NCBI GenBank assembly: GCA_964516305.1
Contig: CAZEZH010000066.1
Coordinates: forward strand, 1-17,134
Direction of reading: 5' to 3'
Length of the DNA stretch: 17,134 nucleotides
Source: Lamprobacter sp964516305
GTDB lineage: Bacteria; Pseudomonadota; Gammaproteobacteria; Chromatiales; Chromatiaceae
The notes beneath the pieces were generated by a model. It made no database searches and was not told the DNA's origin. It worked only from the letters and a program-made list of their open reading frames with translations. Shown piece after piece: positions 1 through 7,302 of this stretch (positions within the stretch are counted from its first letter, which is position 1; each line of letters starts with the position of its first letter). Position numbers and translations under genes: made by a program.

Positions 1-55
1 GCGCGCCTGCTTTGGGAGCAGGATGTCGGGGGTTCGAATCCCTCTACCCCGACCA
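1..55 (+). tRNA. tRNA-Pro(TGG), 5' end outside the window
   Basis: Only the 3' part is present: anticodon arm, variable loop, T arm, 3' acceptor strand and an encoded CCA at 53-55. The anticodon stem CCTGC/GCAGG encloses the loop TTTGGGA, which places TGG at positions 34-36 (proline). The T arm contains GGTTCGAATCC. The D arm and 5' acceptor strand lie upstream of base 1. It is the first of three closely spaced tRNA genes on this strand, probably one transcript. Confidence 0.93.
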
Positions 56-103
56 TTTTTGGGTTCCAGGTCTCGCATCCATCTGCGCGCCCCTGGGCCA
101 GCC

Positions 104-129
104 GCAGCAGCCAGTGGGCTGGAAGCTGC
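104..129 (+). other. Spacer hairpin between tRNA-Pro and tRNA-Arg
   Basis: GCAGC (104-108) pairs with GCTGC (125-129), and the inner AGCC (109-112) pairs with GGCT (117-120) around the loop AGTG, with a GGAA bulge on the 3' side. No T-run follows, so it is more likely a processing or spacer structure than a terminator. Function is inferred from position only. Confidence 0.25.
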
Positions 130-146
130 GATGACCGATGGATTAA

Positions 147-223
147 GCGCCCGTAGCTCAGCTGGATAGAGCAACGGCCTTCTAAGCCGTTGGTCGCAGG
201 TTCGAGTCCTGCCGGGCGCGCCA
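147..223 (+). tRNA. tRNA-Arg(TCT)
   Basis: Complete cloverleaf. The acceptor strands are GCGCCCG (147-153) and CGGGCGC before the discriminator G at 220, with an encoded CCA at 221-223. The anticodon stem ACGGC/GCCGT encloses the loop CTTCTAA, giving anticodon TCT, which reads AGA/AGG arginine codons. The D arm (GCTCAGCTGGATAGAGC) and T arm (CAGGTTCGAGTCCTG) are canonical. It lies 91 bases after tRNA-Pro and 87 bases before tRNA-His. Confidence 0.97.
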
Positions 224-310
224 AACGCCCCTTGACATTCGGTCCGGGATGGCCGAGCGTTATCGACAGATCAGAGTGTTCGCGCTTCTGATCGGTCAGC
301 CAGTCTCAAT

Positions 311-387
311 GGTGGACGTAGCTCAGTTGGTAGAGCACAGGATTGTGGCTCCTGCGGTCGTGGGTTCGATCCCCATCGTCCACCCCA
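311..387 (+). tRNA. tRNA-His(GTG)
   Basis: Complete cloverleaf with the extra 5' G (G-1, position 311) typical of tRNA-His, opposite the discriminator C at 384. CCA is encoded at 385-387. The anticodon stem CAGGA/TCCTG encloses TTGTGGC, giving GTG. The D arm GCTCAGTTGGTAGAGC and T arm GTGGGTTCGATCCCCAT are canonical. It is the last recognisable tRNA of the cluster. Confidence 0.97.
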
Positions 388-546
388 CTTCACAGTCGAT
401 CAGCGCGGGCCTGCTCATGAAGGGCTGGCGCTAGATCCTCCGATCAAGCCGAACGGGCCGCTGCCAACCAGGTCTAGTTTGGCAATGCTTGTCGATACGC
501 TCTCTCGACCTGCTGTTCCGCCGGTGCCCTCCAACGGCTACGACCG
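388..546. other. Non-coding stretch after the tRNA cluster
   Basis: Apart from the hairpin at 398-437 I see no gene here. Reading frames on both strands are short and have no recognisable protein character. There is no integrase gene or direct copy of a tRNA 3' end to suggest an integrated element. The stretch leads into the suspected gene remnant starting at 547. Confidence 0.5.
398..437 (+). terminator. Candidate 3' hairpin of the tRNA operon
   Basis: GATCAGCGC (398-406) pairs with GCGCT and GATC (428-432 and 434-437) with one bulged A at 433. An inner GGCC/GGCT pairing shortens the loop. It begins 11 bases after the CCA of tRNA-His, where a transcript end would be expected. No T-run follows (the next bases are CTCCGATC), so intrinsic termination would be weak. 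It could instead be a 3' processing or stability hairpin. Confidence 0.35.
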
Positions 547-660
547 ATGATCGAGCTGCCGGATCATGGCGCACTAACGGCACAGGTCGATCGCCTTGTG
601 CTGGAGCAGGGTCGGCTCGATCCGCTCGAACTGATGTCAGTGCGGGATCAGGTTCGGGTC
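547..660 (+). pseudogene. Possible 5' remnant of a conserved hypothetical gene
   Basis: The frame starting at ATG 547 gives about 37 residues with real protein character, including LVLEQGRLDPLEL. This resembles, from memory, the N-terminus of a hypothetical gammaproteobacterial family whose next residues usually contain an ADYEAWR-like segment. That continuation is missing. After about residue 37 the frame becomes low-quality sequence that is the antisense of the neighbouring kinase gene and ends at 747. No convincing ribosome binding site precedes 547. I therefore read it as a truncated remnant rather than a working 66-residue gene. The family match is recollection and needs a search. Alternatively, the resemblance is chance. 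Confidence 0.3.
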
Positions 661-3029
661 CGGGGCCAGCCGAAGAGCGGATCGATGGCTTGGACATCGA
701 AGACTTCCCCGCCTGGCTCCTGCTGGCGGCTGCGCGGTATCCATTGAGCCAGCGCCTGATCCAGGTCTTGGCGCTTGACGGGCTTGGACATAAAGTCGTT
801 CATGCCGGCCGCCTTGCAATTCTCCCGATCTCGCGTTAAAGCGGAGGCTGTCATCGCAATGATCGGGATGGGGCTGAGATCATGCTCCTTCTCGTGCTCG
901 CGGATCTGGCGTGTTGCGTCCAGTCCGTTCAGCACCGGCATGTGCACGTCCATCAGCACCAGATCAATGTCCCGATCCTTGGCGAGATGCTCCACCGCAA
1001 GTTGGCCGTTGCCGACGACGACAATCTCGGCGCCGAGACGTGCGATCATCATCCGCGCCACCTTCTCATTAACGGGATTGTCCTCGGCGACCAGGATGCG
1101 GGCTTCGAATTGGCGCGTGACCTGTGGTTGTTGCCGGGCCGCTGGGGTCTGGCCCCTGGTGTTGGCGCCAAGCCCTTTGACGACCGCATCATGCAGCAGT
1201 GATTGGCGTACCGGTTTGAGCAGGCTCACGACAATGCCGGCGCGGCGGGCGTCTTCCCCCGGATAGCCCATCGAACTCAATATGAGCAGTTGGGTGCTGG
1301 CGATGGCCGCGTCGCCCTTGATCATCTGGGCGAGTTCGATGCCGTCCTTGTCGGGCATTTGCATGTCGAGGATCGCGAGCTGGATCGGCTTGCCGCGCTC
1401 AACCGCCTGATGCAAAGCCTTTAGCGCTGCCTGCGCCCCATGGGTGCTGACGACCTCTGCGCCCCAGCGGTGTAGGTACCTCTCGAGAATCATCCGGTTG
1501 GTGGCGTTATCGTCGACAATCAGCAGCCGGGCGCCAGTCAAGTCGGCGTTGAGGTCCTCGGCGCTGCTCTGCGCCTGCGCGAGACGCACCGTGAACCAGA
1601 AGGTCGAGCCTTCGCCAACGCTGCTGTCGAAGCCGATCTGGCCATCCATCATCTCGATCAGGCGCTTGGAGATTACCAGGCCAAGTCCGGTGCCGCCGAA
1701 GCGCCGGGTGGTCGAGGCGTCGGCTTGCGTGAACGGCTGGAACAGCGTCTCGGCAATATCGGGTGCGATGCCGATACCGGTATCGCGGACCTGCACGCGG
1801 ATCTCGATCCAGTCTTCAGAGGCCTCATTGAGCCGTGCCTCGACCACCACCTCGCCCTCGTTGGTGAACTTGACTGCGTTGCCGATCAGGTTGCTCAGGA
1901 CCTGGCGCAACCGGTATGGGTCGCCGCAGACTCGCCCCGGCACATCGTCCTCGATGAAGGTCACGACCTCCAGGTCCTTCTCGAGGACGTTTGATGCCAC
2001 CAGCGCAGCAACCTCTTCGATGGTGGTGCCGAGGTTGAAGTCCAGCTCCTGTAGATTGAGCTTTCCAGACTCGATCTTGGACAGGTCAAGGATGTCGTTG
2101 ATGATGCCAAGCAGGACGTTACTTGATTTCTCCGCGGTATCGATAAACTCCAGCTGTTGCTCAGTCAGATCGCCGTCGCGCAGCAGGTCGAGCATGCCCA
2201 TGACCCCGTTCATCGGCGTTCGGATCTCATGGCTCATCACCGCGAGGAATTGGCTCTTGGCGCGATCGGCGGCCATGGCCTTGTCGCGGGTCTCTGCAAG
2301 CTCTTGCATCTGGCGCTTGGTGTCGGTCAGGTCGCGTGCAATGGCGGTGAACACCTGGTAGCTGCCCATGACCACCTCGCTGATCGCTAGATACAGCGGA
2401 AAGCTGGTGCCGTTGCGGCGCACCCCCTGGACCTCGAGCGCAACCTTGAGCGTTGGCTCGGTGCCGACGCGCGCTGCGGCAAGACGGATCTTGGTCTCGA
2501 TCTGCTGTCGATGCGCGGGTGCTAATAGGATCGATAGGGAACATCCGCGCGCCTCTTTGCTCGACTGGCCGAACATCCGCTCAGCGGCGGCATTGAGTGC
2601 GACCAGTTGGCCGTTGCCGTCGATGTGGATGGCGCCGTCGACCATGTTGTCGACGATAGCGCGATTGCGTTCGCGGCTTTCGGCGAGTTGACCGATCTGG
2701 TCACGAAACGAGCGTGCGAAGGCGACCATTATCACGATCGCAAACAAGAGCGCGGCGGCCTTGGCGCCGAGCACCCAGGCCGCAGTCTGCGGGAGTCCTT
2801 GCTCAACGAAGGTAGTGAGCGCGGCTGCACTACTCGCATGCATGCGCACAAGCGCTTGCAGGTGGTCGATCAACCAGACATCAACCAGGATGCTGGCGAC
2901 GGCGACTAGAAGGACGACGATGAGGCCGACGCCAAGGCTTTGGCGTCGTGCGGCAGTGAGGTCGAGGAGCTTGGGCTGGGCGTTCCGCATCGGTTGATCT
3001 GCGTGTCGTGCCTCCGAGCCAGCTTGCAC
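648..3029 (-). CDS. Hybrid sensor histidine kinase with two receiver domains
   Basis: This is a 793-residue inner-membrane hybrid kinase that autophosphorylates on histidine and passes phosphate to receiver domains. Two membrane segments (about 34-54 and 84-104) flank a periplasmic loop of only about 30 residues. A PAS domain follows (about 120-235). The HisKA domain has SHEIRTPMNG with H267. The HATPase domain has an N-box (376-389, SNLIGNAVKF), a G1 box DTGIGIAP (416-423), an F box and a G2 box GGTGLGL. Receiver 1 (501-620) has acceptor D555 and K605. Receiver 2 (644-763) has D694 and K749. No histidine phosphotransfer domain follows; the protein ends shortly after VFDVQAID, where such a domain would begin. 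The start is a GTG at 3029 without a strong Shine-Dalgarno; an ATG at 2990 (residue 14) is an alternative. The architecture is BarA-like, but the signal and the response regulator are not identifiable here. Confidence 0.93.
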   Translation of the reverse strand: MQAGSEARHADQPMRNAQPKLLDLTAARRQSLGVGLIVVLLVAVASILVDVWLIDHLQALVRMHASSAAALTTFVEQGLPQTAAWVLGAKAAALLFAIVIMVAFARSFRDQIGQLAESRERNRAIVDNMVDGAIHIDGNGQLVALNAAAERMFGQSSKEARGCSLSILLAPAHRQQIETKIRLAAARVGTEPTLKVALEVQGVRRNGTSFPLYLAISEVVMGSYQVFTAIARDLTDTKRQMQELAETRDKAMAADRAKSQFLAVMSHEIRTPMNGVMGMLDLLRDGDLTEQQLEFIDTAEKSSNVLLGIINDILDLSKIESGKLNLQELDFNLGTTIEEVAALVASNVLEKDLEVVTFIEDDVPGRVCGDPYRLRQVLSNLIGNAVKFTNEGEVVVEARLNEASEDWIEIRVQVRDTGIGIAPDIAETLFQPFTQADASTTRRFGGTGLGLVISKRLIEMMDGQIGFDSSVGEGSTFWFTVRLAQAQSSAEDLNADLTGARLLIVDDNATNRMILERYLHRWGAEVVSTHGAQAALKALHQAVERGKPIQLAILDMQMPDKDGIELAQMIKGDAAIASTQLLILSSMGYPGEDARRAGIVVSLLKPVRQSLLHDAVVKGLGANTRGQTPAARQQPQVTRQFEARILVAEDNPVNEKVARMMIARLGAEIVVVGNGQLAVEHLAKDRDIDLVLMDVHMPVLNGLDATRQIREHEKEHDLSPIPIIAMTASALTRDRENCKAAGMNDFMSKPVKRQDLDQALAQWIPRSRQQEPGGEVFDVQAIDPLFGWPRTRT

Positions 3030-3140
3030 CGCTGCTCGTTCGCTGAGAATTGGCTCATCATAACGCCCTGGGCAGGCATAAGTGCCGATGTCTCGGACAC
3101 TGGGGGCCAGCGGCGATCAGAGCGTGGCGATCTGGCTGCC

Positions 3141-4451
3141 TTAGCTCAGCTGTCGGGCAACTGGTGCTCGGGGCTTACGCAGCCGCACATAGAGGCTGGC
3201 GAAGAACAAAAGGATGTTGATGGAGCCGACGACGACGAAGGGTGCGCGTGGATCGATGGCGTCGAACAGGCGTCCGCCGGCGAGAGTGATCAGCAGGATG
3301 CCAAAGGCCCCCGAGATATTGAAGGCGCCCAAGACTGAGCCACGCTTGGTCACCGGCGCCTCTTGGCCGATCAGTGACTGGGCGGCGAGGAAGACGCTGA
3401 TCTGGCCGATCCCGAGCAGCACGAAGAACAGAATACCAATACGCTCGAGCGGGTTGTCCAGTAGCAGCAGGGACAGGTTGCCGATGGCCGCCAGCACCAT
3501 GCAGATCGCCAGCCCGGTGGCGCGGTCGAGGCGATCGAGGATGGGGCCGAGCGCCGGTGCCCAAACCAGTGCTGAGATCTGCGCGATGACGAAGATCAGG
3601 GTGCCATTCATCACCGCCTCGGCAGAGTTCATGCCGGTTGCCTTAGCGGCGAGCGTGCCCCAAAGGATCAAGAAAGTGGCATTGACCGACTGATCACCGC
3701 GGGCGATGAAGGCCGCCGAGTAGGCGAGCGCAACCCGTGGATTACGGGCCTCGGAGAAGCCGCTGATGAACAATTGCCGGACGCTGGGGCGCTGCTCCCT
3801 TGCCACCGGTACTCCGGCTTTGAGCCCTCTCTGGACCAGCACAGCCGCGAGCACGCAGACACCGGCGACGGCGAAGTGGGTGATGCGCCCGGCGCTCTCG
3901 CCGTCGAATCCAGCGGCGACCAACTGCTCGGGCAGGGCGCCAAAGCCCTGATTGGTTAAGACAATGCCGAGCCCGCCGAGCACACCGATGATGGCCACCA
4001 GCTTGCCGCGGGACTGCTCGGCCGGGTAGTCCACCAGCACGGTCGAGAGTGCGCCGGCCACGGCCACCACGCCCAAGCCGTAGAAGATGCGATAGTAATA
4101 GAGGGCGTCGACCGTCTCGGCCAATGGATAAAGCACATAGGTCAACGCGAGCAGCAGAAATCCAACGGCGTAGATCGAGCGTCGACTGATGCGGTCGATC
4201 AAGATGCCCGCCGGTAAAAAGAACAGCAGGGTGATGATCTCGGTCCAGAACACCAGATCACCACTGATCGCGCCCTGCTCAGATTCTGGAACCCCGAGAT
4301 GCTCGTTGAGTACATAGGTCTGGCCGATGGTGACGAAGGTCATCATGCCGATCGTGAGGAAGGCGGCGACCAGGAAGCTCCAGCCGTGCCGACGCTCGAC
4401 GCCGGGGGCCAGGACGATGGGGCCGAGCTTGATCTCGGGGGCTTGGTTCAT
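3141..4451 (-). CDS. Major facilitator superfamily transporter
   Basis: An integral inner-membrane secondary transporter of 436 residues with about 12 hydrophobic segments in two halves. A loop 2-3 motif of MFS type, GILIDRISRR (82-91), follows the second transmembrane segment. A hydrophilic central loop lies at about 208-240 (KAGVPVAREQRPSVRQ). The substrate cannot be told from sequence; the family includes drug, sugar and metabolite carriers. I chose the ATG at 4451 because the upstream in-frame extension to a TTG at 4496 adds 15 residues of no clear character, although neither start has a good ribosome binding site. It ends 111 bases before the hybrid kinase start and follows the DsrE-like gene on the same strand by about 144 bases, so an operon is possible but not shown. 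Confidence 0.85.
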   Translation of the reverse strand: MNQAPEIKLGPIVLAPGVERRHGWSFLVAAFLTIGMMTFVTIGQTYVLNEHLGVPESEQGAISGDLVFWTEIITLLFFLPAGILIDRISRRSIYAVGFLLLALTYVLYPLAETVDALYYYRIFYGLGVVAVAGALSTVLVDYPAEQSRGKLVAIIGVLGGLGIVLTNQGFGALPEQLVAAGFDGESAGRITHFAVAGVCVLAAVLVQRGLKAGVPVAREQRPSVRQLFISGFSEARNPRVALAYSAAFIARGDQSVNATFLILWGTLAAKATGMNSAEAVMNGTLIFVIAQISALVWAPALGPILDRLDRATGLAICMVLAAIGNLSLLLLDNPLERIGILFFVLLGIGQISVFLAAQSLIGQEAPVTKRGSVLGAFNISGAFGILLITLAGGRLFDAIDPRAPFVVVGSINILLFFASLYVRLRKPRAPVARQLS

Positions 4452-4595
4452 GCTGAGCCAGATCGCTTGGAGGTTGTGCGCCGGCGGCGCGAACAACCCC
4501 TCGTAGAGGGTGGTTGGCGACCATTGAGGCCACCTAGGCCGTCTTTGCCGCCGGTGCAGCTGCGACCGACGGCAAGGACGGTGCTGATGATCGGA

Positions 4596-5024
4596 TTATG
4601 GACGCAGGTAGACGTAACCCTGGGATTGTAGCTCGCCGATGCGCGTGACACCGCCTTTCTCGGCGATCACGAAGCCTGGCAGCAGCTCATCGGGCTCGAG
4701 GCCGAGGGCGGTCAATGTATTGGCGCAGGCCTCGAAGGTGACGTCTTGCTCCTGCAGCTTAGCGACCCTCTCCCGCACCCGGTTGACGGCCTCGATGTCG
4801 CTGAAACGTTTCACTGCGGACCCATGCATGACCAGCACGACGTTGATCTTCTCGGGTCCGCCGATGCCGTCGATGTGATTCTGGATGTTGTTGAGCACGA
4901 AGCCGACCTTCTCTTCCTCGCTCAAGTGGTAGACCACGTCGAGCTTGTCTTCAGCGGCGATGGCGGCTGTTGCCGCGATCAGCAGGCTCATAGCCAGCAG
5001 TGTGTTGCGCAGTCTGTGGTGCAT
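4596..5024 (-). CDS. Exported DsrE/DsrF-like family protein
   Basis: This 142-residue protein has an N-terminal signal peptide (about 1-23, basic start, hydrophobic core, AIA before the likely cleavage site), so it is predicted to be periplasmic. The mature part has the DsrE-like alpha/beta fold pattern: a beta strand INVVLVMHGSAV (60-71), a helix with VAKLQEQDVTFEACANTL and a single cysteine C100, then a C-terminal GVTRIGELQSQGYVYLRP. DsrE/F/TusBCD relatives act in cytoplasmic sulfur transfer in sulfur oxidisers and in tRNA thiolation; exported single-domain members are common but uncharacterised. A strong Shine-Dalgarno GAGAGGAG sits 8 bases before the ATG. It starts only 33 bases after the PhoH gene stop, so co-transcription with it is likely. 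Confidence 0.85.
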   Translation of the reverse strand: MHHRLRNTLLAMSLLIAATAAIAAEDKLDVVYHLSEEEKVGFVLNNIQNHIDGIGGPEKINVVLVMHGSAVKRFSDIEAVNRVRERVAKLQEQDVTFEACANTLTALGLEPDELLPGFVIAEKGGVTRIGELQSQGYVYLRP

Positions 5025-5057
5025 CTGGATTGCTCCTCTCTCGATATTTTTTGATGG

Positions 5058-6479
5058 TTATAGAGCGCCCGAGGCGAAGTCCGCAAGCCGTGAACGCTCG
5101 CCCCGCAGCAGGGTGATGTGGCCGCTGTGATCCCAGTCCTTGAAGCGGTCCACAACATAGGTGAGGCCAGAGGTGGTCTCGGTGAGATAAGGCGTATCGA
5201 TCTGCGCGATGTTGCCCAGGCAGACGATCTTGGTGCCGGGACCGGCGCGCGTGATCAGGGTCTTCATCTGCTTGGCGGTCAGGTTCTGCGCCTCATCCAG
5301 GATGATGTACTTATGTAAGAAGGTGCGCCCGCGCATGTAGTTCAGTGACGAGATGCGAATCCGGTTGCGCACCAGATCGTTGGTCGCGGCGCGGCCCCAA
5401 TCGCCGCCTTCGGTTTGCGTTAGCACCTCAAGATTATCCATCAAGGCGCCCATCCAGGGCGTCATCTTCTCTTCTTCGGTGCCGGGCAGGAAGCCGATGT
5501 CCTCGCCGACCGGGACCGTCACCCGTGTCATGATGATCTCGCGATAGCGTCCGCGGTCGAGCACCTGCGCCAGTCCGGCCGCGAGGGCGAGCAAGGTCTT
5601 GCCAGTGCCCGCGCTACCGAGCAGAGTCACAAAATCCAGGTCCGGGTCCATGAGCATGTTCAGCGCGAAATTTTGCTCGCGATTGCGTGCCCTGATACCC
5701 CAAACATTGTGGCGCTGGACCCGATAGTCTTCCGCGAGTTCGATGATGGCCTCAGTCGCGCTGCGTTTCTCGCGCACCACGGCCTCAAACGCATCATCAC
5801 CTTCAAGACCCAAACACTCGTTGACGTACCACTCCGAGACATCCGGTCCGCTGATCCGATAGAAGGTACGACCCTCCTCCTTCCAAGCGTCGACCTCCTT
5901 TGCGTTGTGCTCCCAGAAGTCGCTGGGTAGGGTCGCCATACCGTTATAGAGCAGGTTGACGTCGTCGAGCACCTGATCGTTCGAATAGTCCTCGGCGGGT
6001 ATCCCGAGCACCGCGGCCTTGATCCGCAGGTTGATATCCTTAGACACGATGACCACCGAGTGCCCGCTCGGTTTTTCGCGTCGTTGCAGCTCAAGGGCCG
6101 CCGCCAGGATGTCGTTGTCCGCTGAGGTGCCGGGCAGGACGTTCGCGAGATCGGCGCCGAGCCGCTCGGTTTGGAAGATCAAGCGTCCGGTTGGCGCCTC
6201 GGTAAAGCCGCGTCCGTATTCGCTGAGCGGGTGGATGGGGAGGCCGGCCTCGATCTCGTCGCGATCCGCATCGCTCATCAGTTCATCGAGGAATCGACTG
6301 ACTTGGCGGACGTTGCGTGCGACCTCAGAGAGGCCCTTTTTCCCGGCGTCGAGCTCTTCGAGCACGATCATCGGCAGATAGATGTCGTGCTCCTGGAAGC
6401 GGAACAGGGCGGTCGGATCATGCATCAACACGTTGGTGTCGAGCACGAACAGGCAGTGGTCGCTTTCGCGCTTGATCAT
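5058..6479 (-). CDS. PIN domain-PhoH ATPase fusion protein
   Basis: A cytoplasmic protein of 473 residues in two parts. The N-terminal PIN-like nuclease domain (about 9-150) shows the acidic residues expected for metal binding: D14 in FVLDTNVLMHD, E41/E42, D121 in SADNDIL and D148. The C-terminal PhoH-type P-loop ATPase domain (about 265-473) has Walker A GSAGTGKT (288-295), Walker B YIILDEAQN (D395, E396) and the family segment VPVGEDIGFLPGT. PIN-PhoH (PhoH2/YlaK type) proteins are proposed RNA helicase-nucleases. The length matches the family. The start ATG at 6479 gives the expected N-terminus. It lies 126 bases after bcp and 33 bases before the DsrE-like gene on the same strand. Confidence 0.95.
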   Translation of the reverse strand: MIKRESDHCLFVLDTNVLMHDPTALFRFQEHDIYLPMIVLEELDAGKKGLSEVARNVRQVSRFLDELMSDADRDEIEAGLPIHPLSEYGRGFTEAPTGRLIFQTERLGADLANVLPGTSADNDILAAALELQRREKPSGHSVVIVSKDINLRIKAAVLGIPAEDYSNDQVLDDVNLLYNGMATLPSDFWEHNAKEVDAWKEEGRTFYRISGPDVSEWYVNECLGLEGDDAFEAVVREKRSATEAIIELAEDYRVQRHNVWGIRARNREQNFALNMLMDPDLDFVTLLGSAGTGKTLLALAAGLAQVLDRGRYREIIMTRVTVPVGEDIGFLPGTEEEKMTPWMGALMDNLEVLTQTEGGDWGRAATNDLVRNRIRISSLNYMRGRTFLHKYIILDEAQNLTAKQMKTLITRAGPGTKIVCLGNIAQIDTPYLTETTSGLTYVVDRFKDWDHSGHITLLRGERSRLADFASGAL

Positions 6480-6605
6480 CGATGTCTCGGTTCTTCTGGC
6501 AAGGATGGCGGGGAGGGGAGCCTCAGCCGAGCATCGACGGCGATGATGCGAGCCTGGCCGCAGCGCCGCGCACGCGCGCCACAGCCTGACCCGGCAGCCT
6601 GTTGC

Positions 6606-7073
6606 TCAGCCGAGCGCACGGACGGCCGCGAGCACCTCATCGACATGGCTGGGGACTTTGACGCCGCGCCATTCTTGGATGAGTGTCCCTTGCTCGTCGA
6701 TCAGGAAGGTACTGCGCTCGATGCCAAGGGATTCCTTGCCGTACATCTTCTTCAGCTTGATGACGTCGAACGCCTTACAGAGCACCTCGTCTTTATCGGA
6801 GAGCAAATCGAAGGCGAATCCCTGGTTGGCCTTGAAGTTTTCCTGGGCCTTGATGCCGTCGCGCGAGGCACCGAGGATGGCGGTGTTGGCGGCAGCAAAA
6901 TCAGCGGCAGCGGCAGTGAAGTCCAGGCCCTCTTGGGTGCAGCCGGATGTGCTCGCCTTGGGATAGAAGTAAAGGACCAGGCGTTGGCCATGAAAATCAC
7001 TGAGCTTGACCGACTTATCGCCGGTCGCCGGCAGTTCGATGTCAGGGACCGGCTCATTGATCGCAACGGACAT
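6606..7073 (-). CDS. bcp: Thioredoxin-dependent peroxiredoxin, Bcp/PrxQ family
   Basis: A 155-residue cytoplasmic peroxidase that reduces hydrogen peroxide and organic hydroperoxides. The peroxidatic site is YFYPKASTSGCT with T42 and C45, and the conserved R120 lies in GIERSTFLID. The usual resolving cysteine five residues after the peroxidatic one (C50 in E. coli Bcp) is replaced by L50. The only other cysteine is C99, in the VLCKAF segment. Turnover may thus be one-cysteine type or use C99. A good Shine-Dalgarno TTAGGAG stands 7 bases before ATG 7073. The gene sits downstream of gcvR in the same orientation, as in E. coli, but with a 229-base gap. Confidence 0.95.
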   Translation of the reverse strand: MSVAINEPVPDIELPATGDKSVKLSDFHGQRLVLYFYPKASTSGCTQEGLDFTAAAADFAAANTAILGASRDGIKAQENFKANQGFAFDLLSDKDEVLCKAFDVIKLKKMYGKESLGIERSTFLIDEQGTLIQEWRGVKVPSHVDEVLAAVRALG

Positions 7074-7302
7074 GATGTATCTCCTAAGGTGTAAGGCACG
7101 GATTCAGGCTGGGGTTCGGCCTGGTGATCGGTTTTGCCTCGGGATAGACGGGCTCGTCGAAACCAGGACGTGCCGCGGAGATATCAGGTCTGGTTGCTGA
7201 ATTGGAAGCGCTCTGTTGTGCTCGGCCTTGGCCGTCGCGTCGGCACCTGGACTGGTGATTGAGCGTTCTGATCGAGCTGTGCCGGGCGCAGTGATCAAGC
7301 AC
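7074..7302. other. Intergenic spacer between gcvR and bcp
   Basis: This 229-base spacer has no credible gene; the short frames across it have no protein-like composition. It ends with the Shine-Dalgarno of bcp. A long spacer between these two co-oriented genes leaves room for a separate bcp promoter, but I could not identify convincing -35/-10 boxes. Confidence 0.4.

Noticed and set aside
249..434. 61-codon frame across tRNA-His
   Set aside because: It covers the complete tRNA gene; the peptide segment from this locus is a well-known false gene call on tRNA sequence.
1..647. Possible integration site of a mobile element at the tRNA genes
   Set aside because: No integrase gene, no duplicated tRNA 3' end and no mobile-element genes are visible in the window.
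1444..2361. 305-codon + strand frame inside the hybrid kinase gene
   Set aside because: Rich in Ser/Arg, typical of an antisense shadow, and fully contained in a gene with clear kinase domains.
2906..3100. Alternative 64-codon frame overlapping the kinase N-terminus
   Set aside because: Out of frame with the kinase and Ser-rich beyond residue 35. Its first residues could hint at a frameshifted kinase start, but nothing recognisable supports it.
6171..7094. 307-codon open frame on the + strand across phoH and bcp
   Set aside because: It is antisense to two well-supported genes, with low-complexity composition and no recognisable motif; long antisense frames are expected at this GC content.
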